Assembly (NCBI RefSeq): GCF_040412425.1
Contig: NC_089794.1
Span: 12,748,603 to 12,812,602 of the forward strand
Direction: 5' to 3'
From: Macrobrachium rosenbergii
Taxonomy: Eukaryota > Arthropoda > Malacostraca > Decapoda > Palaemonidae
DNA: 64,000 nt
In this document: positions 22,986-33,981 of the stretch, in pieces
How positions within the stretch are numbered: position 1 is the stretch's first letter
Layout: every line of letters begins with the position of its first letter
Translations under genes and position numbers: made by a program
The notes under the pieces: model-generated
The model's input: only the letters and a program-made list of their open reading frames with translations
What the model was told of the DNA's origin: nothing
Database searches by the model: none

Positions 22986-25969
22986 GGGTCCAGGTTAGGT
23001 TAGGTTAGGGTACATTAAGTTAGGGTGCATTAAGTTAGTATAGTTCGTTTTATAATAGATTTCCTTAGCCAGTCCCTTCTGGAACATATGGCTCCATAAT
23101 GACTTTAATATTTGCGGAACTGTTCCATACAGTCTGTGCAGAGCTTTTATACAGAAATACAGTCATTTTTAATATGAGGTTGAAAGCCGGATATTCATGG
23201 TCAGGTTTACCTGGCAGATCTTCTGTCAATTCATATGAATCTGGCATTAAAACTTATGTATAGTTTGTGGGCGGAGTCAGTCCACTCACGGATAGACTGA
23301 TGGAATTACCTCAAGTTCTTCCAACCAGCTGACAGTTGATTGCATGTGTGGACGCTGGATTTTATCTGGGAAGGATCTCAGCTGCTCGGGCCAGAATATG
23401 AACACAGTATGTATGGGCCTACTTCATTTCATTGCTAGACCCTCGGTGCTATTTGTAAGCCGTTGTGAGTCTAAGTCATATAATAAGTTAGCTGCTGCAA
23501 ATAGTCTATATAGCTCCACCTCCTCATCGGCTAGCGGAGCTTCCATCGGTGCCATACTGTATAGTGTTGCCACAATGAAGGCAAAGTGAGAACCGAATGA
23601 CCTCGAGTTAGTAATCCAACTGACAGTTCTACTTTTTTCATATGGACTCTCATCCGTCGAATGGTCATGGGCGAACTGACAGGTAAACCTGATCTTGAAT
23701 ACCTGGCCGTAGGTTAACAGTAGTTACTGAGATTAGGCTATAGGCCTAGGTCATTATTCTATAGACATTCTTGCATCTCTTTCAGCCTAGGTTAAGCAAA
23801 TGCAAGATGTCTAAGGCAGGCTGTCATAGAAAAGTAAGAGTTGAAGTTCATTCTTGGCAATAGATTTAGATGTTAGTATGATGCTGCTGGTGCATGTAGG
23901 TACAAGTCCATGGTTAAGTAATGGTATTTTAAGCAATTATTGGATCTTTGATGACAGTCTTTATGAATAATAACATGCAATTCTAAAGTCAAGTTGTACC
24001 TGAGTTCAACACAAGACATGAATTAAAAAGTATAACCTTGCTGTGTATGTGAACAGAAATTAATGCAGCTAACCAGTTGTGCAGTTTCCCATCCTAACTA
24101 AAGATCCTGTGGCCTGAATATTAATTGTTGACCAATGAGCTCTTACAGTGATAGGTTATACTGGAACTTGTTCATCCTAACCTAACTTTGTATCATGTGA
24201 TCATTAAATAGATATGATTAACATACAAGAATTATCAGAAATATTATTAGGTTAGGTTTGGCTGTAGTACTAAAAAAAATAGGTTTCCAGATAACAGAAA
24301 TTCAGAATGATGTTCTACCAACTGTCCTTTTTGTATAGCTTGTTGGCCTTTTGAATGAAAAGTATGTAGAGAAGGCAACTTATAAATATGTATAGCTAAA
24401 GAATAAAAAATGATTAAATATGGTTTGGTTTTTATCTGCAATGGGTAGATTTTCAGCCCCCTGAATAGCTAATTTCTGGGAATTTGTACTCTCAATTTTT
24501 AGTTTCTAGGTTACCATACTGTAGAACGGCTACAAATCGTTTCGTAGATGTTGCTCTCTTGCTTTTTTTTTTCTTCCTAAACTGTCATCAATCACTGAAT
24601 GTTCACAAAAGCAATTGATTGTAGGTGGAGTAGGTGAATTGGTTGACAAGCCCACTCATGACTGATCACCCATGCACATTTCTGCACATACCAGGTCACC
24701 TCTTGAGAGGAGAGGACTGACCTGGACTCTTCACATCTTTGCATTTCTCTGGAGGTGCAAAAAAGTCTTCATTTCTTCGGATTGTGACCATCCTGGCTCC
24801 TTGGAGCCTGCTTGGTATTTCCTGGGGCATGTTCATGTCCAGTCCCTGGATTTCCACAAGCATGAGCTTGCTCTTGTGCACAGTACCATCCCAGACTGTG
24901 CTGGGTAGTGTTTATTCCTGCTTACCTATACCTGTTTACAGGGCCAGCTTGGCTGGTTCTGTTTCGATTGTAGGCCCAAGGGTGGAAAGCAGTTTTTTTT
25001 TATTTTTTTTATTTTTTTGGTCCTTCTTGACACCTTTGGATTGTAACCCAGTTTCTGGTACTTGTTGCAGGCTTATATTGCATCAATCCTTCGAGCAAGT
25101 ACAGGGTTAGGCTGACATCTCTTTCCCCTCTGCTGTAGTTGAGGGTCCTTCTTAGTCAAATGCAGGTCCTGTAAGACCTGATGGCCTTATGCCCACTGTC
25201 TTGGTTCAGGTTGAGTGGGAGAGGCACTTCTGAGAGGTCACAGAGCTCATCATAGAGCACAATGGCCTTAGTGACTGAACCAAGCTTTCCCCCATTGCCT
25301 AGTATCCTCCAATGAACAAACCTCTTGTTTCACTTTGGAGGCTTCAGCATCGTTTCAGCTGCACAGGTCCTCACTCGTATAGGAATTACTGGCAGAAGTG
25401 AACTCTGATCTCTGGATTGGAGAATCTTGGTCCTCTGAGATGGCAGCAGGGATATTATGCCCAAGAGGTTGCAGAGACCTGCCCCCTGCAAGTAGACCTG
25501 AAGATTAACAAACAGCCTTCTTTTGGAAGGGGTTGATGAGAAGAGATCTCGCCCTAGGTGTTCTTTCCTTCTGTTTGTAGTGCCTGGGGTAGTATGCAGG
25601 TACATGAAAGCCTGTTTAAAGTGAATGGGTTTGTGATGAAATAATGCCTGACCTTTGTCAGGTCTGAAAAGTACTGTTTATGGACACCCTAAACTGCAGT
25701 GGGTGAGTTTTATCTGGAGTTTATATCCAATACTTTTCTACCAGTTGGTATAATTTTTCCAGCCAGTGAGATGTTGGGTTAAATTGTGTGGTGGCATGAT
25801 TGTGAGTGATGTCAATCTGAATACATGTGGGTTGAGGTATGCCTTGTGATATTTGTTCTTCCATTTATTATTATAAAGAGTACAGTATTATATTTCTTTT
25901 TTAGATGTGTGATGTGTAGCCATTGAGATCACCACAGAAGTCACAGGCCCATGAAGAGTATCTTGAAGT
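22986..25969. other. Unassigned non-coding DNA
   Basis: A GGTTA run (22992-23010) opens the stretch. Open frames at 24672-25110 and 25330-25605 have no recognisable domain and no splice framework, so I do not call genes. Confidence 0.4.
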
Positions 25970-25984
25970 TTAACCAGCTGTTAA

Positions 25985-26540
25985 AGAGTTGGCAGCATCT
26001 TTAGGGCTAACGTTAAGTGAGTGCATTGAATTTAGTATTTTAGTTGCAGTGACATTGTGGTGGTAGATTGTTTGCACAGCTGTTGAGGAAATGATACAGG
26101 AGCTGTTTTCGGGATTAGTTGTTTTAATGCTACGTCTACTAGCAGGTTGTGTGCTTTTAGGAAGTCTGCTCCTAAAAGTGCTAGCATCATGTCTGCTGTG
26201 GTGGAGGTCCAACTTAATCTTTCCTGCTGAATGACACATTCATAGTCTGCTTCCCCTACATGTTGAGTGGTGTGCCACTTGCGGTCGATACGTGCAGGTT
26301 GTTGGGTGGTGCTTGGTTGATTTGCTCGTGCAGGCTGGCTAGCACAGATGATCTGCATGCCCCCAGTGTCGATGAGGAATTCTGTCATTGAATTTTCGTC
26401 GCTGACGAAGAAACACGTGGAGCCCTTGCGTTCATATCTGGAAGAAAGACAGCTATAACCAGGCACAGCTTCTCTTACAAGGCAGCCACTCTGCTCACCG
26501 CTGACGTTTAGTTGTTTGGGTTGCATGTTTTTTGAAAACG
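25985..26540 (-). pseudogene. gypsy-3 aspartic protease region
   Basis: The minus strand reads SMTEFLIDTGGMQI. The D-T-G catalytic triplet is intact at 26370-26362. It is followed by a substrate-pocket-like ALLGADFLKAHNLLVDV (about 26120-26170), which gypsy-2 shares. The frame runs on to a stop near 26032, with another frame continuing to 25970, after which similarity ends. Confidence 0.7.
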
Positions 26541-26700
26541 AGCAACCTTTGTTACATTTGCATGCCTTTTTTTTTTCCGAATTTCCAGTGGAAAAAGCAC
26601 ATTCCCTCTGGTGGTTCATCTTTCTTCTGTCTGGTCTTCCCCTTGATGAATTGTTTGGGAAAGCTCTGCTTGTGGATGGGGGTGCCCGGTAGTCAGTTGA

Positions 26701-27309
26701 CTACTGGGACTGCTGTGCTGCTATGGGTGGCTGGGTGGGCTCCGCTGTCTTGTGGGCCATGTGTACTGCGTCAACCAATTTTAGGAATTCTTTGATGGGT
26801 ATGATGGAAGCACTGGATATGGCTGCCACTGTTTGGCAGGGCAGTTTTGTGAGGAGGACTTCTCTCACAAGGTCCAGGGTTGACTTGGGTTGGCCGTCTG
26901 CAGCGGGTAACATTATGAGCCACCACAATTGCTTGTAGACATGCGATGGCACTCGTCTTCTATGGCTGCCCCCACATTGTTCAGGAATTTCTTGGCTCTT
27001 AGGGCAGGTGGCATGCTGGAGAATGACTTCAGCTGATCCTTCAGTGATTTGTAGGTGACAGGTGTGAAATTGTGCAAGCCATCCTGTGACTTGCTCGAAA
27101 ACGTTGTCTGGCAGGAATTCGAGGATGTCATCTGCTTTGCTTGCTGAGGAGGTAATTTTCTTTGATTGGGAGATTGTCTCTGCCCTGAAGAACCAAGCTT
27201 CTGGGTTGTGGGGCATGAGTGGAGGCAGATGTATGGAGGTGGCGGCGACAGTGTCGTTGGCGAGGCTGGCATTGTTGGGGCTGGCTGGACTGGTCATTGC
27301 TGTGGTCAC
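26701..27309 (-). pseudogene. gag: gypsy-3 gag (near full length)
   Basis: This is a 202-residue open frame starting MTTAMTSPASPNN, with HLPPLMPHNPEAWFFRAETI (about residues 28-47), the capsid-like helical region and a C-terminal AHKTAEPTQPP tail. The frame ends before the nucleic-acid-binding motif. That motif is present farther on (about 26541-26601) in another frame as C-x2-H...C-x-C-x3-C (core FHWKFGKK), across a run of ten A residues on the coding strand (26567-26576) that probably slipped. Compared with gypsy-2, the middle part shows a frame change (an alternative frame carries ALRAKKFLNNVGAAI). Confidence 0.75.
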
Positions 27310-27335
27310 TAATGTAGCGAAGGCGTGAGTAAGAG

Positions 27336-28235
27336 GCTGTCTACAAACTTACTAATTTATTCAAGACAACAAACAGACAGGTCAATAGCTCTTGTGAGCG
27401 GAAATGTAGTGCCTGACACAAGGCGAACAGTCAACTGTGTTTGTTGGAGGATGGAAAGATGCACATAAATCAATGTACAAGACATGAATGAAGTTAAGAA
27501 ACATATAGCTGGAATGCTGACATTGTAATGCTTGTGCAAAGAATGATACATTTAACATGACAACAATAATATGAATGATAATGTATATGTACAAAGGATA
27601 CGTGACATCTGCTGTGTTTCATGTATGTGTGTGCTTGGTCGCAGAGATGCTCCTGCTGTGTTTCGTGTATGCGTGTACTTGGTGTGCAGAGATGTTCGTT
27701 GTGAGAAGATTAGCTGGCTAGGTAAGATGGACAGTGTGTGGGTCCATGTGGGAACCTACAACACCACCCTCAGGTTCAATTTCATCAGTGAGTGATTCTG
27801 ATAAGTCATGCATTTTTGGTTTGTGATTCAGCTTTTAGTTCTCTTGGTTTAAACTTTGGGGAACACCATTGATCAATCTGTTTGCCATACAGCAAAACAG
27901 AAAGCCCTCAGTGTCTTGCTTCCCCATTGCAGACTCTTGGACTGCATTGGATGGTGCTTTTGAGCACCCATGGGCCAGCTGTGCATGTTTGGGTTTCATA
28001 AGTTCAGGCTATTCTTTGAAGTAATCAATCAGGTACAGTATTGAGTACTCCAGGACCCACAATAATCTTTTTGGTTCCTCATATGCCACAAGCCATGGTA
28101 CAATGATTTGTTGCCCCTTTTGGTTGTGGCCTCAATAGAAATGAACCCCCATGATCCACTCTTCTGTACAGCTACACCTCACCATTAACCCAAGAAGTTG
28201 CATTGTCTTCGTGGATGGAGACTATCAAGCTGCCC

Positions 28236-28237
<2 letters not shown>
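27336..28237. other. Possible gypsy-3 LTR region and unassigned DNA
   Basis: The stretch to about 27765 is a candidate minus-strand 5' LTR by position only. Two similar blocks (gctgtgtttcatgtatgtgtg at about 27610 and gctgtgtttcgtgtatgcgtg at about 27655) form a short tandem repeat. Nothing else is recognisable to 28237. Confidence 0.35.

Positions 28238-28289
<52 letters not shown>
28238..28289 (+). repeat. (GA)26 microsatellite
   Basis: Uninterrupted GA dinucleotides. No coding meaning. Confidence 0.98.
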
Positions 28290-28292
<3 letters not shown>

Positions 28293-28825
28293 TCTTGTGG
28301 ACTGTGCTGTGATCATCAGCAACTTTACACCAGTGAAGTGGGCTATCTTCTTTTGTTGGTGCTGTTAGAAGTGTGTCACTTCATGTGGTGCCATTTTTCA
28401 ACAGATATAGGATTTCCTCATCCACCTCAACTGAGGCAATTCCTTTCAGTCCCTGTGGTAAATGGCTGTTGCTCTGCTTCCTTTAGCCAAGTCTTGCAAC
28501 TTTAAGTCATGGATCGCTTTTTGTCATTTTATTTATCAGTGTTCATGGGGAGCTTCAAACAGCCTTGCCTCTGTAGTGGTATGAAACTCATTCTTTGCAG
28601 TCTTAATCTGAATGGGTGTTGAATGTGACACGTAGACTCGTGAGGATGCTGCAGATAACCTAGAGAATTTAGCAAGGGATAGGAGGCTCCTGGCTTCTCA
28701 GGGATGAGCTTTCATTATATCCATTATATCCAATGAGGTCACTTCCTAGCTTGACTTGCAAGGAACCATAGGGACTTGTATAGACCTTTTGCTTCCATTT
28801 ATTCTAGGAGCAGACAAAAAAAGTA

Positions 28826-29124
28826 CAGTGAACCCCCCGTGTTCGCGGGGTATGCGTCTCACACCCCCCCTGCGAATAGGTCAAATCCGCTAATGCTTAA
28901 AACCCCTCTAAAAACACTTAGAACTGCCCATTTTGATAGTTTAAACCAAGAAAAACCCTGTAAAAATGCTTATATGAAAATACAGTAATTAGTGAATATT
29001 TCTCAGTGAAAAATACCGCGAATGGGCGAATTTTCCATGAATGATGGCTAGATATGTTCCACAGAGAAACCTGCGAATGCGTGAGTCCGCGAACCGTGAG
29101 AACGTGAATACGGGGGGCTTACTA
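28826..29124. mobile_element. pogo-type MITE sharing ends with the 6617-8430 element
   Basis: This 299-bp element has ends CAGTGAACCCCCCGTGTT and, inverted, TAGTAAGCCCCCCGTATT, with TA on both sides (28824-28825, 29125-29126). Subterminal blocks match the 1.8-kb pogo relic: acttagaactgcccattttgatagtt at 28916 corresponds to acttggaactgcctattttg at 6701, and gaatatttctcagtgaaaa occurs in both right halves. It is an internal deletion derivative of the same family. Confidence 0.85.
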
Positions 29125-29126
29125 TA

Positions 29127-29775
29127 GTTCTTTTTTTTTTTTTGTCACATAAGAGCTGTCAATTGTTTCTTCTTAAGACCAAAACATTTTGAAAGGGGGT
29201 AACTGAATGTTTTTATCCACCAGCATGAGTACTACAGACCTATCTAAAAATACAGACACTCCTCTACTTATGATTGAGTTACTTTCCAAACGGCTGTTCG
29301 TATCTTGTTATTCGCAAGTCCACCTTGATATATGCAGAGTCAGTACGTAGAGTACTGTGAGGTCCAGAGCTGTTGCCAGGACCCTCAGGCCATCCTCCCT
29401 TCAAAACAAAAATCTACATGACGCAGCGAGACTTGTAGGAAACACAGATCCAGCGGTCTTGATTCAAGCAATCTTTTATGCATTTTTCAGAAGATACTTT
29501 ATGTCCTTGTCAGAACTGTAATTACTAAAGTGTGTAAGGCATTGCAAGCTCTCTAACCATATATATTTGAAACCTCTTCATAAATTGTAAGTAGAGTTGT
29601 TAACCATTCTTCATGTGTGAAAAAACCCATCTGCTTGTATATAGACATCCCTCTGTTTTCTTCAGATGTCAAATTCTGCTTTTCCGCTTGCAAGAATTTG
29701 TGATCTGTTAGAGATTTTGTATCAGTAAATTAGAATGTGCCTTGACTCTGCTTCTTACTCGCTGCCTTGTTATAC
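29127..29775 (+). other. Candidate gypsy-2 5' LTR and flank
   Basis: The LTR must end just before the primer site at 29776. Because the 3' half of gypsy-2 is missing there is no second LTR to set the start. No gene is visible in this stretch. Confidence 0.4.
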
Positions 29776-29785
29776 TGGTGACCCC
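29776..29785 (+). other. gypsy-2 primer binding site (tRNA-Trp-like core)
   Basis: TGGTGACCCC, the first ten bases expected for tRNA-Trp priming, lies five bases before the gag ATG at 29790. Confidence 0.6.
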
Positions 29786-29789
29786 AAAG

Positions 29790-30170
29790 ATGACTGATGC
29801 CGCCACTGCCAACACCAGCCCACCCAGTGACGATGCTGCAGCAGCAAGCATCTGCCTACCATCCTTCACAACCCACAACCCAGAGGCTTGGTTCTTTCGA
29901 GCAGAGACCATCTTCAGGTCGAAGAAGATCTCTTCATCCTGCAAAGCCGACACTGTCCTTGAGTTCCTGCCAGAAGATGTCTTTGAGCAGATCACAGAAT
30001 GGCTCGCCAACCAAAGAACAACTGTCACCTAAGAAACGCTGAAGGCCCAGTCAAGGTTATCCTAGCTTCAGCATGCCCCCCATCCTTAGAGCTAGGAAAT
30101 TCCTAGACAATGTAGGAACAGCAATAGGAGACCAGTGGCTGTCGCATGTCTACAAGCAACTATGGTAGCT
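29790..30170 (+). pseudogene. gag: gypsy-2 gag, partial
   Basis: ATG 29790 opens MTDAATANTSPPSDD and reaches FTTHNPEAWFFRAETIF, the same capsid start as gypsy-3. Stop at 30030-30032 follows a frame change. The coding similarity continues in another frame (RARKFLDNVGTAIGDQWL, about 30080-30145) and ends at HVYKQLW plus a stop at 30166-30168. Confidence 0.75.
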
Positions 30171-30206
30171 AATTATGGTCCCGCCACAGACAGCCGCCCA
30201 GCACCC

Positions 30207-30408
30207 TACAGGCATCCATTGCCAGTGGAGCCCCGCTGAAAATATACGGGACAAGGACCATGAAAGTGTTGTTCGGCCGGAAGAAGTACAACTGGACATT
30301 CGTCACAGCAGACATAACAATTGCACTTTTAGGAGCAGACTTCCTAAAAGCCCATGACATGCTGGTAGACGTAGCAAAACAGCAGCTGATCACACGACCC
30401 ACCCTGTA
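30207..30408 (+). pseudogene. gypsy-2 protease C-terminal half
   Basis: The frame reads SGAPLKIYGTRTMKVLFGRK, then ITIALLGADFLKAHDMLVDV, the same block as gypsy-3. The D-T-G part is deleted. It ends at a TAG at 30406-30408. Confidence 0.65.
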
Positions 30409-30519
30409 GCCCCACTCACACTGACTCCTACAGGAATTACCTGAGGTATTTAAGGACGACCTGCAGCACAACCTGACCAAACCCGCAAAGCACCACGTTC
30501 AGCACCACATAATTTGCCA

Positions 30520-30685
30520 AAAAGCCTCCAGCCCTTGTGCATCTTCCTGCACATAGTACCAAAACCTGATGGCACATGGCAACCCTGCGGCGACTACCGG
30601 AGACTCAACATCAAAACAGTACTTTAATCCTTCGGGCCAGCCCTATGAGAGCTGTTAATCAGCTCAGTTGTGTGGTTAAACTATT

Positions 30686-30731
<46 letters not shown>

Positions 30732-31428
30732 TAATAATAAAGTACCTGACAGGTACCCACTGCCGAACATCGCTAACATAACTAACTGGATGGAGGATGC
30801 CAAAATATTTACAAAGATCGACCTGGTGAAGGGATACTTCCAAGTCCCTGTCACAAAGGAGGACATAGAAAAAACAGCCTTTATCACCTGCTTCGGCTTA
30901 TACACCTTCAACTACAGCTGCCTCGGCCTTCGGAACTCAGGTGCGACCTTCCAACATCTGATGTACGAAATCCTGGGCAACCTACCCTTCTGCTTCGTCT
31001 ACTTCGACAATATACTGATATTCAGCCCCAACATTAAACAACACATGAGAGACGTCAGGCGGGTCCTGCAAATACTTAAAGAAAACAGATTTACAGTCCG
31101 AAAAGACAAATGCAAATGGGCAAAACCAGTAGTGGAATTCCTGGGCCACCAAATAAGCCCCGGCGGTATCAAACCCCTCCCGATAAAGGTCCAAGCAGTC
31201 ACCGACTTCCCAAAACCAACAGCAATCAAAGCAGTCCAAGAATTTACAGGGATGATTAGCTATTACCACCGTTTCGCACCCAACCTGGCTGAAATAGTGG
31301 CCCCAAAATATGAGTGTTTAAAAGGAAAACCTAAAAAACTATGTTGGTATGAAAAACAGGACAAAGCCTTCACACTAGCCAAAAAAGTAATCACCTCTGC
31401 TGCCACATTAATCTTTTCTTTACCTTAA
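30520..31428 (+). pseudogene. gypsy-2 reverse transcriptase
   Basis: The RT is split by the SINE: PKPDGTWQPCGDYRRLNIKT lies before it and DRYPLPNIANITNWM after it. Then come IFTKIDLVKGYFQVP, LGLRNSGATFQHLM and FVYFDNILIFS. The catalytic YxDD box reads YFDN at 31000-31011, so the second aspartate is lost. The thumb and connection follow (FLGHQISPGGIKPLPIKVQA, YYHRFAPNLAEI) to a stop at 31426-31428. The long open frame after the SINE is otherwise intact, which suggests the element is not very old. Confidence 0.88.
30623..30740 (+). mobile_element. 5'-truncated SINE with (AAT)n tail inside gypsy-2 RT
   Basis: Flanked by AGTAC (30618-30622 and 30741-30745), whose single copy restores the RT reading. 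The body aatccttcgggccagccct to tggttaaac matches the reverse complement of 61441-61500 in the full-length SINE. The tail is (AAT)n with a few interruptions. Confidence 0.85.
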
Positions 31429-32540
31429 TGACGGACATGAGTAGCATAGCGATGGGTGCGCTACTCGAACAAGACACAGATGATGGTCGTCGCCCGTTGG
31501 CATTCTTCAGCAAGATGTTATTGCCAGCAGAATAAAAGTACTCCATATTTGACCAAGAGTTACTGGCGGTCCACAGAGCCATCCGTCACTTCCGACATAT
31601 GCTAGAAGGACGACAATTTGTGGTGCAGATGGTCCACCAACCGTTTGTACACGCCTTCACCAAAAACGGAGATGGGTGGTCAGCAAGACAGCAGCGTCAC
31701 CTATCATCGATAGCAGAACATTCTTGCACCATCGGATACTTAAAGGGCTCTTCCAACAATGTGGCAGATACCCTTTCCCAAAACTCCATCAACACCATCC
31801 AGATCAGGATGATAATTATATCCTGAAATAGCATTGGTGCAGAAGGACGATGTGGACCTACAGCAACTTTGGCAGGGGAACCCCGCCCTGTGTATGGAGC
31901 GACCTGTCCATCAGTGACGGAGAGACAACCATCGCCTGCGAGATGAGTACCAGACGCCCTTGACCATACCTACCGTTAGGGTTGAGAAAGAAAGCCTTCA
32001 ACCTTGCTGACAACTTGTCCCACTCATCAGGCTGATCCACCGCCCAAACCTTGTCAGAGCAGTACATCTGGTGGAGAATGAAAGTGAACATCAAAAAGTG
32101 GACAAGAGAATGCTCCCATGCCAAACATCAAAAATAGTGAGGCACACAGAGACGGGAATAGGAGAATTCCAGACAACACAGCAACAACTGGCTCACATCC
32201 ACATCGACATCGTGGGACCCATGCCCCCCTCTGAGGGGTTTGGGTATATCTTCACAATCATTGACAGGAACACCAGATGGCCAGAAGCAATACCAGTAAG
32301 GCAGCAGACAGCAGAGAGCTGTGCAGAAACACTGAAAGACTGGGTCAGTAGACTCAGAGTACCGCAGTACATAACAAGTGATAGAGAAGCTAACTTCATG
32401 TCCACCTTATGGAGTTCCCTTGCTGCCAGCCTTGGAACAAAACTCATTCACACAACAGCATACAACCCAGAAGCGAACGGCATGGAGCGGGTACACCGCT
32501 CCCTCAAACCAGCACTCACCGCCAGATGTCAAGGTGGGAG
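31429..32540 (+). pseudogene. gypsy-2 RNase H and integrase, broken
   Basis: RNase H reads TDMSSIAMGALLEQD just past the RT stop, then an in-frame TAA (about 31534), then FDQELLAVHRAIRHFRHMLE and WSARQQRHLSSIAEH to about 31825. A scrambled connector follows. Integrase resumes at about 32110 with LPCQTSKIVRHTETGIGEFQ, HIHIDIVGPMPPSEG, TSDREANF and YNPEANGMERVHRSLK, in which one residue of the usual G-L-V-E-R is missing. Sequence identity ends at about 32530-32540. Confidence 0.82.
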
Positions 32541-33082
32541 TTGGAGAAAGGGAATTGAAGGCAATCCATTTAGGCCTACAGTCCTTCGTGACCATGACTT
32601 TCAACAAAACAGTGGTGGTCCATTCGGACAACACCACTGCGTTGTCCTACATAAGGAAGCAGGGCGGGACTCCCTTCTCTCTTTGTGAGGCGACAAAGGA
32701 CCTCCTTCTTTGGGCAGAGCAGAATCGAACCAAGATCGTCACTCGGTTTATATAAGGGAAGTTGAACGTGTTAGTGTACGAACTGAGCCGTCGCAAACAG
32801 GTCCTTCCCATAGAATGGACCTTGGATACCCTGGTCTGTATTGACCTTTGGAAGCTGTGGGGAAAACCAACCCTGGACCTGTTCGCCACATCAAGGAATC
32901 ATCGCCTTCCTCTGTTCTGTTCTCTGGCCTCGGACCCTCTGGCTTGGGCGACAAATGCCATGCTTCATAATTGGTCAGACTTAGACCTTTATGCATTCTC
33001 GCCCCTTAGCATGGTCAGGGAAGTGCTGAACAAATTCCGGATGCACCACAACAAAACAGTGACCCTGGTAGCTCCGTTATGA
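32541..33082 (+). pseudogene. DIRS-B RNase H, C-terminal part
   Basis: Two frames cover the domain: KTVVVHSDNTTALSYIRKQG, then, after a stop at 32753-32755, LNVLVYELSRRKQVLPIEWT and LFATSRNHRLPLFCSLASDP to a stop at 33080-33082. The matching regions are DIRS-A 10230-9770 and DIRS-C 43030-43480. Confidence 0.75.
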
Positions 33083-33901
33083 CCTCTGAAAGTGTGGTTT
33101 CTGGGCCTTCTGAGACTATTAGCAGACTTCCCGAGGCTCCCTCCGCAAAGACCAGGTCTTCTCAGACAGCCTCACTTCGGGGGTCTTCACCAAGGACTAT
33201 CCGCTCTTGCTCTGACAGGCTTCAGACTATCAGGAAGTTCATCAGAGCAAAAGGCTTTTCAAGACCAGCTGCGGAAGCTATTGCAAGATTTAAACATCAG
33301 TCTTCTTGCAAGGTCTACCAGGCCAAACAGACGATATTCAGCAGATGGTGTAGAAGACATAATGTTGCATCTTCTCAGACATTTGTGACTCAGATCGCAG
33401 ATTTTCTGCTCTATCCAAGATCCTCTAGAGGTTTGTCTTCCTCCACCATTAGAGAATACAGGGCCATGCTGAGTTCCATCTTTAGATGCAGAGATCTGGA
33501 TCTATTGTTGAACCAGGATCTTAGCGACCTTATCAAGTCTTTCAACACATCCAAACAGAGGAAGACAGACTCGGCCGCTTGGAATCTTGATGTAGTCCTG
33601 AAGTGGCTATCTAGCCCTCGTTTTTAGCCCCTTCAGTCCATGTCATTAAGGGATCTAACTAGAAAGACCCTCTTCATTGTTGCTTTGGCTACTGCCAAGT
33701 GTGTCAGTGAACTGCAGGCCATAGACAAAAGGATAGGATTCTCTCAAGAACAAGGTATCATGCAAGCCCTGGCCCCCTTCTATTACCATTAAGAATTAGA
33801 TGGAGATCCTTGGCCTGGAAGAGGAAGAAAGAGCTCTTTGCTCCATCAGGGCTTTAAGGTATTACCTGGACAGGACCGAGAAGATCAGAGGACCCTCCAG
33901 C
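33079..33901 (+). pseudogene. DIRS-B tyrosine recombinase, first part
   Basis: The frame includes CSDRLQTIRKFIRAKGFSR, TQIADFLLYPRSSRGLSSST and IREYRAMLSSIFRCRDLDLL. A TAG at 33625-33627 follows SSPRF. Then LRDLTRKTLFIVALATAKCV shows Cys where DIRS-C has the catalytic Arg, and a TAA follows near 33790. The second part lies at 37516-37771, past the LTR element. Confidence 0.8.
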
Positions 33902-33947
33902 TATAGAGGGATGAATAAATTTGTTTGTATTTAGCATTTCCCAACGT

Positions 33948-33981
<34 letters not shown>

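Larger units (their letters stand above)
25970..27335 (-). mobile_element. gypsy-3: truncated CsRn1-type Ty3/gypsy element
   Basis: Minus-strand leader, gag and protease, closely related in protein sequence to gypsy-2 (both Gags carry HNPEAWFFRAETI). The leader just before gag is ccttcgctacattagtgacc, a decayed counterpart of the gypsy-2 primer region. No RT, RNase H or integrase follows at lower coordinates, so the element is truncated after the protease. A 5' LTR may lie within about 27340-27765 but no second copy is available to define it. Confidence 0.8.
29776..32540 (+). mobile_element. gypsy-2: CsRn1-type element, internally deleted and 3'-truncated
   Basis: Gag N-terminus, C-terminal part of the protease, RT, RNase H and integrase follow in order. 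Two losses are clear: the Gag C-terminus, its CHCC motif and the protease active site are missing at about 30170-30205, and the integrase stops at about 32540, where DIRS-B sequence begins mid-gene. A SINE fragment (30623-30740) interrupts the RT. Confidence 0.85.

Noticed and set aside
24672..25110. Overlapping frames on both strands, one hydrophobic
   Set aside because: No motif or signal I can defend; the hydrophobic run is a T-rich tract.
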